Shown here: positions 63,066 through 64,000 of the stretch, one piece after another
How the letters are laid out: the number at the start of each line of letters is the position of its first letter
How positions within the stretch are numbered: position 1 is the first letter of the stretch
NCBI GenBank assembly: GCA_963662175.1
Contig: OY759223.1
Location: 6,791,549-6,855,548, forward strand
Length of the DNA stretch: 64,000 bases
Source of the DNA: Aradus depressus
Taxonomy: Eukaryota; Arthropoda; Insecta; Hemiptera; Aradidae
Reading direction: 5' to 3'
Made by a program: the position numbers and the translations under genes
The notes under the pieces: generated by a model
What the model was told of the DNA's origin: nothing
Database searches by the model: none
What the model saw: only the letters and a program-made list of their open reading frames with translations

Positions 63066-63385
63066 TACGTTGTTAATTCAAAATTAAAAGTATAAAGGAC
63101 GTATAGTGTTGTTATTTTAGCGAGGCATGGTGTATAAAGCAGTCCTTTCCTAATTGGATCGAAAACATTTATATACGTATAGCAATCCTGTGTCCAAAAA
63201 TGCAAAATTGGAGTAGTGAAAAAATATGAAAGCGTAAAATGTGAGAATAAACCACACAACATGCAAAAAATATGTGTAATTTCGGAAAACTACCACCTGA
63301 TAATTAGCAAATATGTTATTTTGGAATACTTTCCTTATATCTAAATATTTCGATGGATTTTATAGTTGGAGGTATACCTTTACTT
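63066..63385. other. Unassigned AT-rich DNA
   Basis: Nothing recognised. Confidence 0.4.
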
Positions 63386-63735
63386 ACCAAGCTATACGAA
63401 GTATAGGGGAAGTTATGTAATCGGTCAGAAATTAGATGTTGGGTTTTCACCAAAATTTCATGGAATTCCAAAAAAGAAAAATATGTCTTTATGTGTATCT
63501 CATAACACACGATAACTCCCTATAGAATGAATATATATACAGAATTGTTTATGTGTATCCAGAACCCCATAAGGACGACACCTATTAATTTTCAGCGGGA
63601 TCGGCTGAAGAGAAGGGAGATCAGAAGAGAGAGTTTGACTCAAAATCCCTAGTAACTGCTGATATGATGAATGTATCGACATAATGATAGATTAGTTTTG
63701 GATATTAATTTTGCTGGGGAAGTACGTTGATTCAC
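63386..63735 (-). repeat. Family A repeat
   Basis: CCAAGCTATACGAAGTATAGG (intact 3' hairpin) to GCTGGGGAAGTACG and GATTCACTTG. It ends 54 bp before the second terminal EcKL exon. Confidence 0.9.
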
Positions 63736-63789
63736 TTGTTTATTGTATAATAATGTACAATTGTAATTGCACAATTTTTCTTATTGCAG

Positions 63790-64000
63790 ATTTTGGTCTT
63801 TCGCTTCGCTGGTCTTCTTCCAGGCCATCATAACAACAGAGGTGGAGAATGCTTTCAACCCCCAGGAGATGATCGCTAACTCAGCGTCTGGGGGAGATAG
63901 CGAAGAGGGCGGGACCGGGTTGAATGCGGACATCTACCGGGGCGACTGGCAACTAGCTGTGGGAGCAGATCTCAGGGAAATGGCCGACCAGGGTATCTTT
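63790..64000 (+). CDS. Second copy of EcKL terminal exon (truncated by window edge)
   Basis: Acceptor CTTATTGCAG (to 63789), then (R)FWSFASLVFFQAIITTEVEN... to MADQGIF at the window edge, in the same frame and phase as exon 6. It is one codon shorter than exon 6 over the shared part. The last 66 bp differ from exon 6 at only one site, while the first 100 bp differ much more. No copies of exons 1-5 lie between 60047 and 63789. It could be an alternative last exon, or the remnant or end of a partial tandem duplication. Confidence 0.88.

Overview
This window looks like repeat-dense, AT-rich nuclear DNA of an arthropod, most likely an insect. The evidence is an intron-split EcKinase/CHK kinase-like gene (a family expanded in insects), APE-type LINEs of jockey, RTE and R1-like kinds, tRNA-derived SINEs, and Tc1, Harbinger, Helitron and hAT-like remnants. 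There is no bacterial gene layout. Nothing here fixes the species.

The only clear host genes are ecdysteroid-kinase-like (EcKL, DUF1679/CHK-like) genes. On the + strand, six exons between 48435 and 60046 splice with consensus GT-AG sites into a complete 418-residue protein. It has the phosphotransferase motifs HGDLWCNN and IDFQ and is followed by a poly(A) signal. A second copy of its last exon starts at 63790 and runs off the right edge. On the - strand, the first two coding exons of a paralogue lie at 4070-4327 and 2225-2350, with the same intron positions and phases. The two genes therefore point away from each other, with about 44 kb of mobile-element debris between them.

Layout: 1-4.4 kb, 5' part of the - strand paralogue, with repeats packed against the exons. 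4.6-9.46 kb, an intact two-ORF LINE flanked by a 15-bp target duplication. 11.5-12.8 kb, an inverted-repeat element with arrays of 24-bp palindromes at its ends. 14-16 kb, LINE gag debris. 17.2-22.9 kb, a tandemly duplicated repeat (family B), one copy interrupted by a nearly complete jockey element and the other by a truncated LINE tail. 23.7-29.3 kb, an RTE-type LINE whose two ORFs share one frame across a single TGA, flanked by two 670-bp direct repeats that are almost identical. 30-37 kb, truncated jockey, minisatellite, Harbinger MITE and SINEs. 37.3-39.5 kb, broken Tc1 element. 39.5-48.4 kb, mostly unassigned AT-rich DNA with SINEs, a truncated RTE and a hAT-like remnant. 48.4-60.1 kb, the complete EcKL gene, its introns full of SINEs, family A repeats, a Helitron and inverted-repeat elements. 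60-64 kb, more repeats, then the duplicated terminal exon.

Two short-element families dominate. SINE-alpha is a tRNA-derived, roughly 330-bp element with about 19 copies or fragments. Family A is an unclassified repeat of roughly 570-690 bp with 22 copies or fragments, a palindrome near each end and internal sub-repeats. Four inverted-repeat or near-palindromic elements carry a CTGATGATG...GAAA-type or related motif that resembles a hammerhead ribozyme core. All coordinates, splice sites and alignments were read by eye; no search was run.
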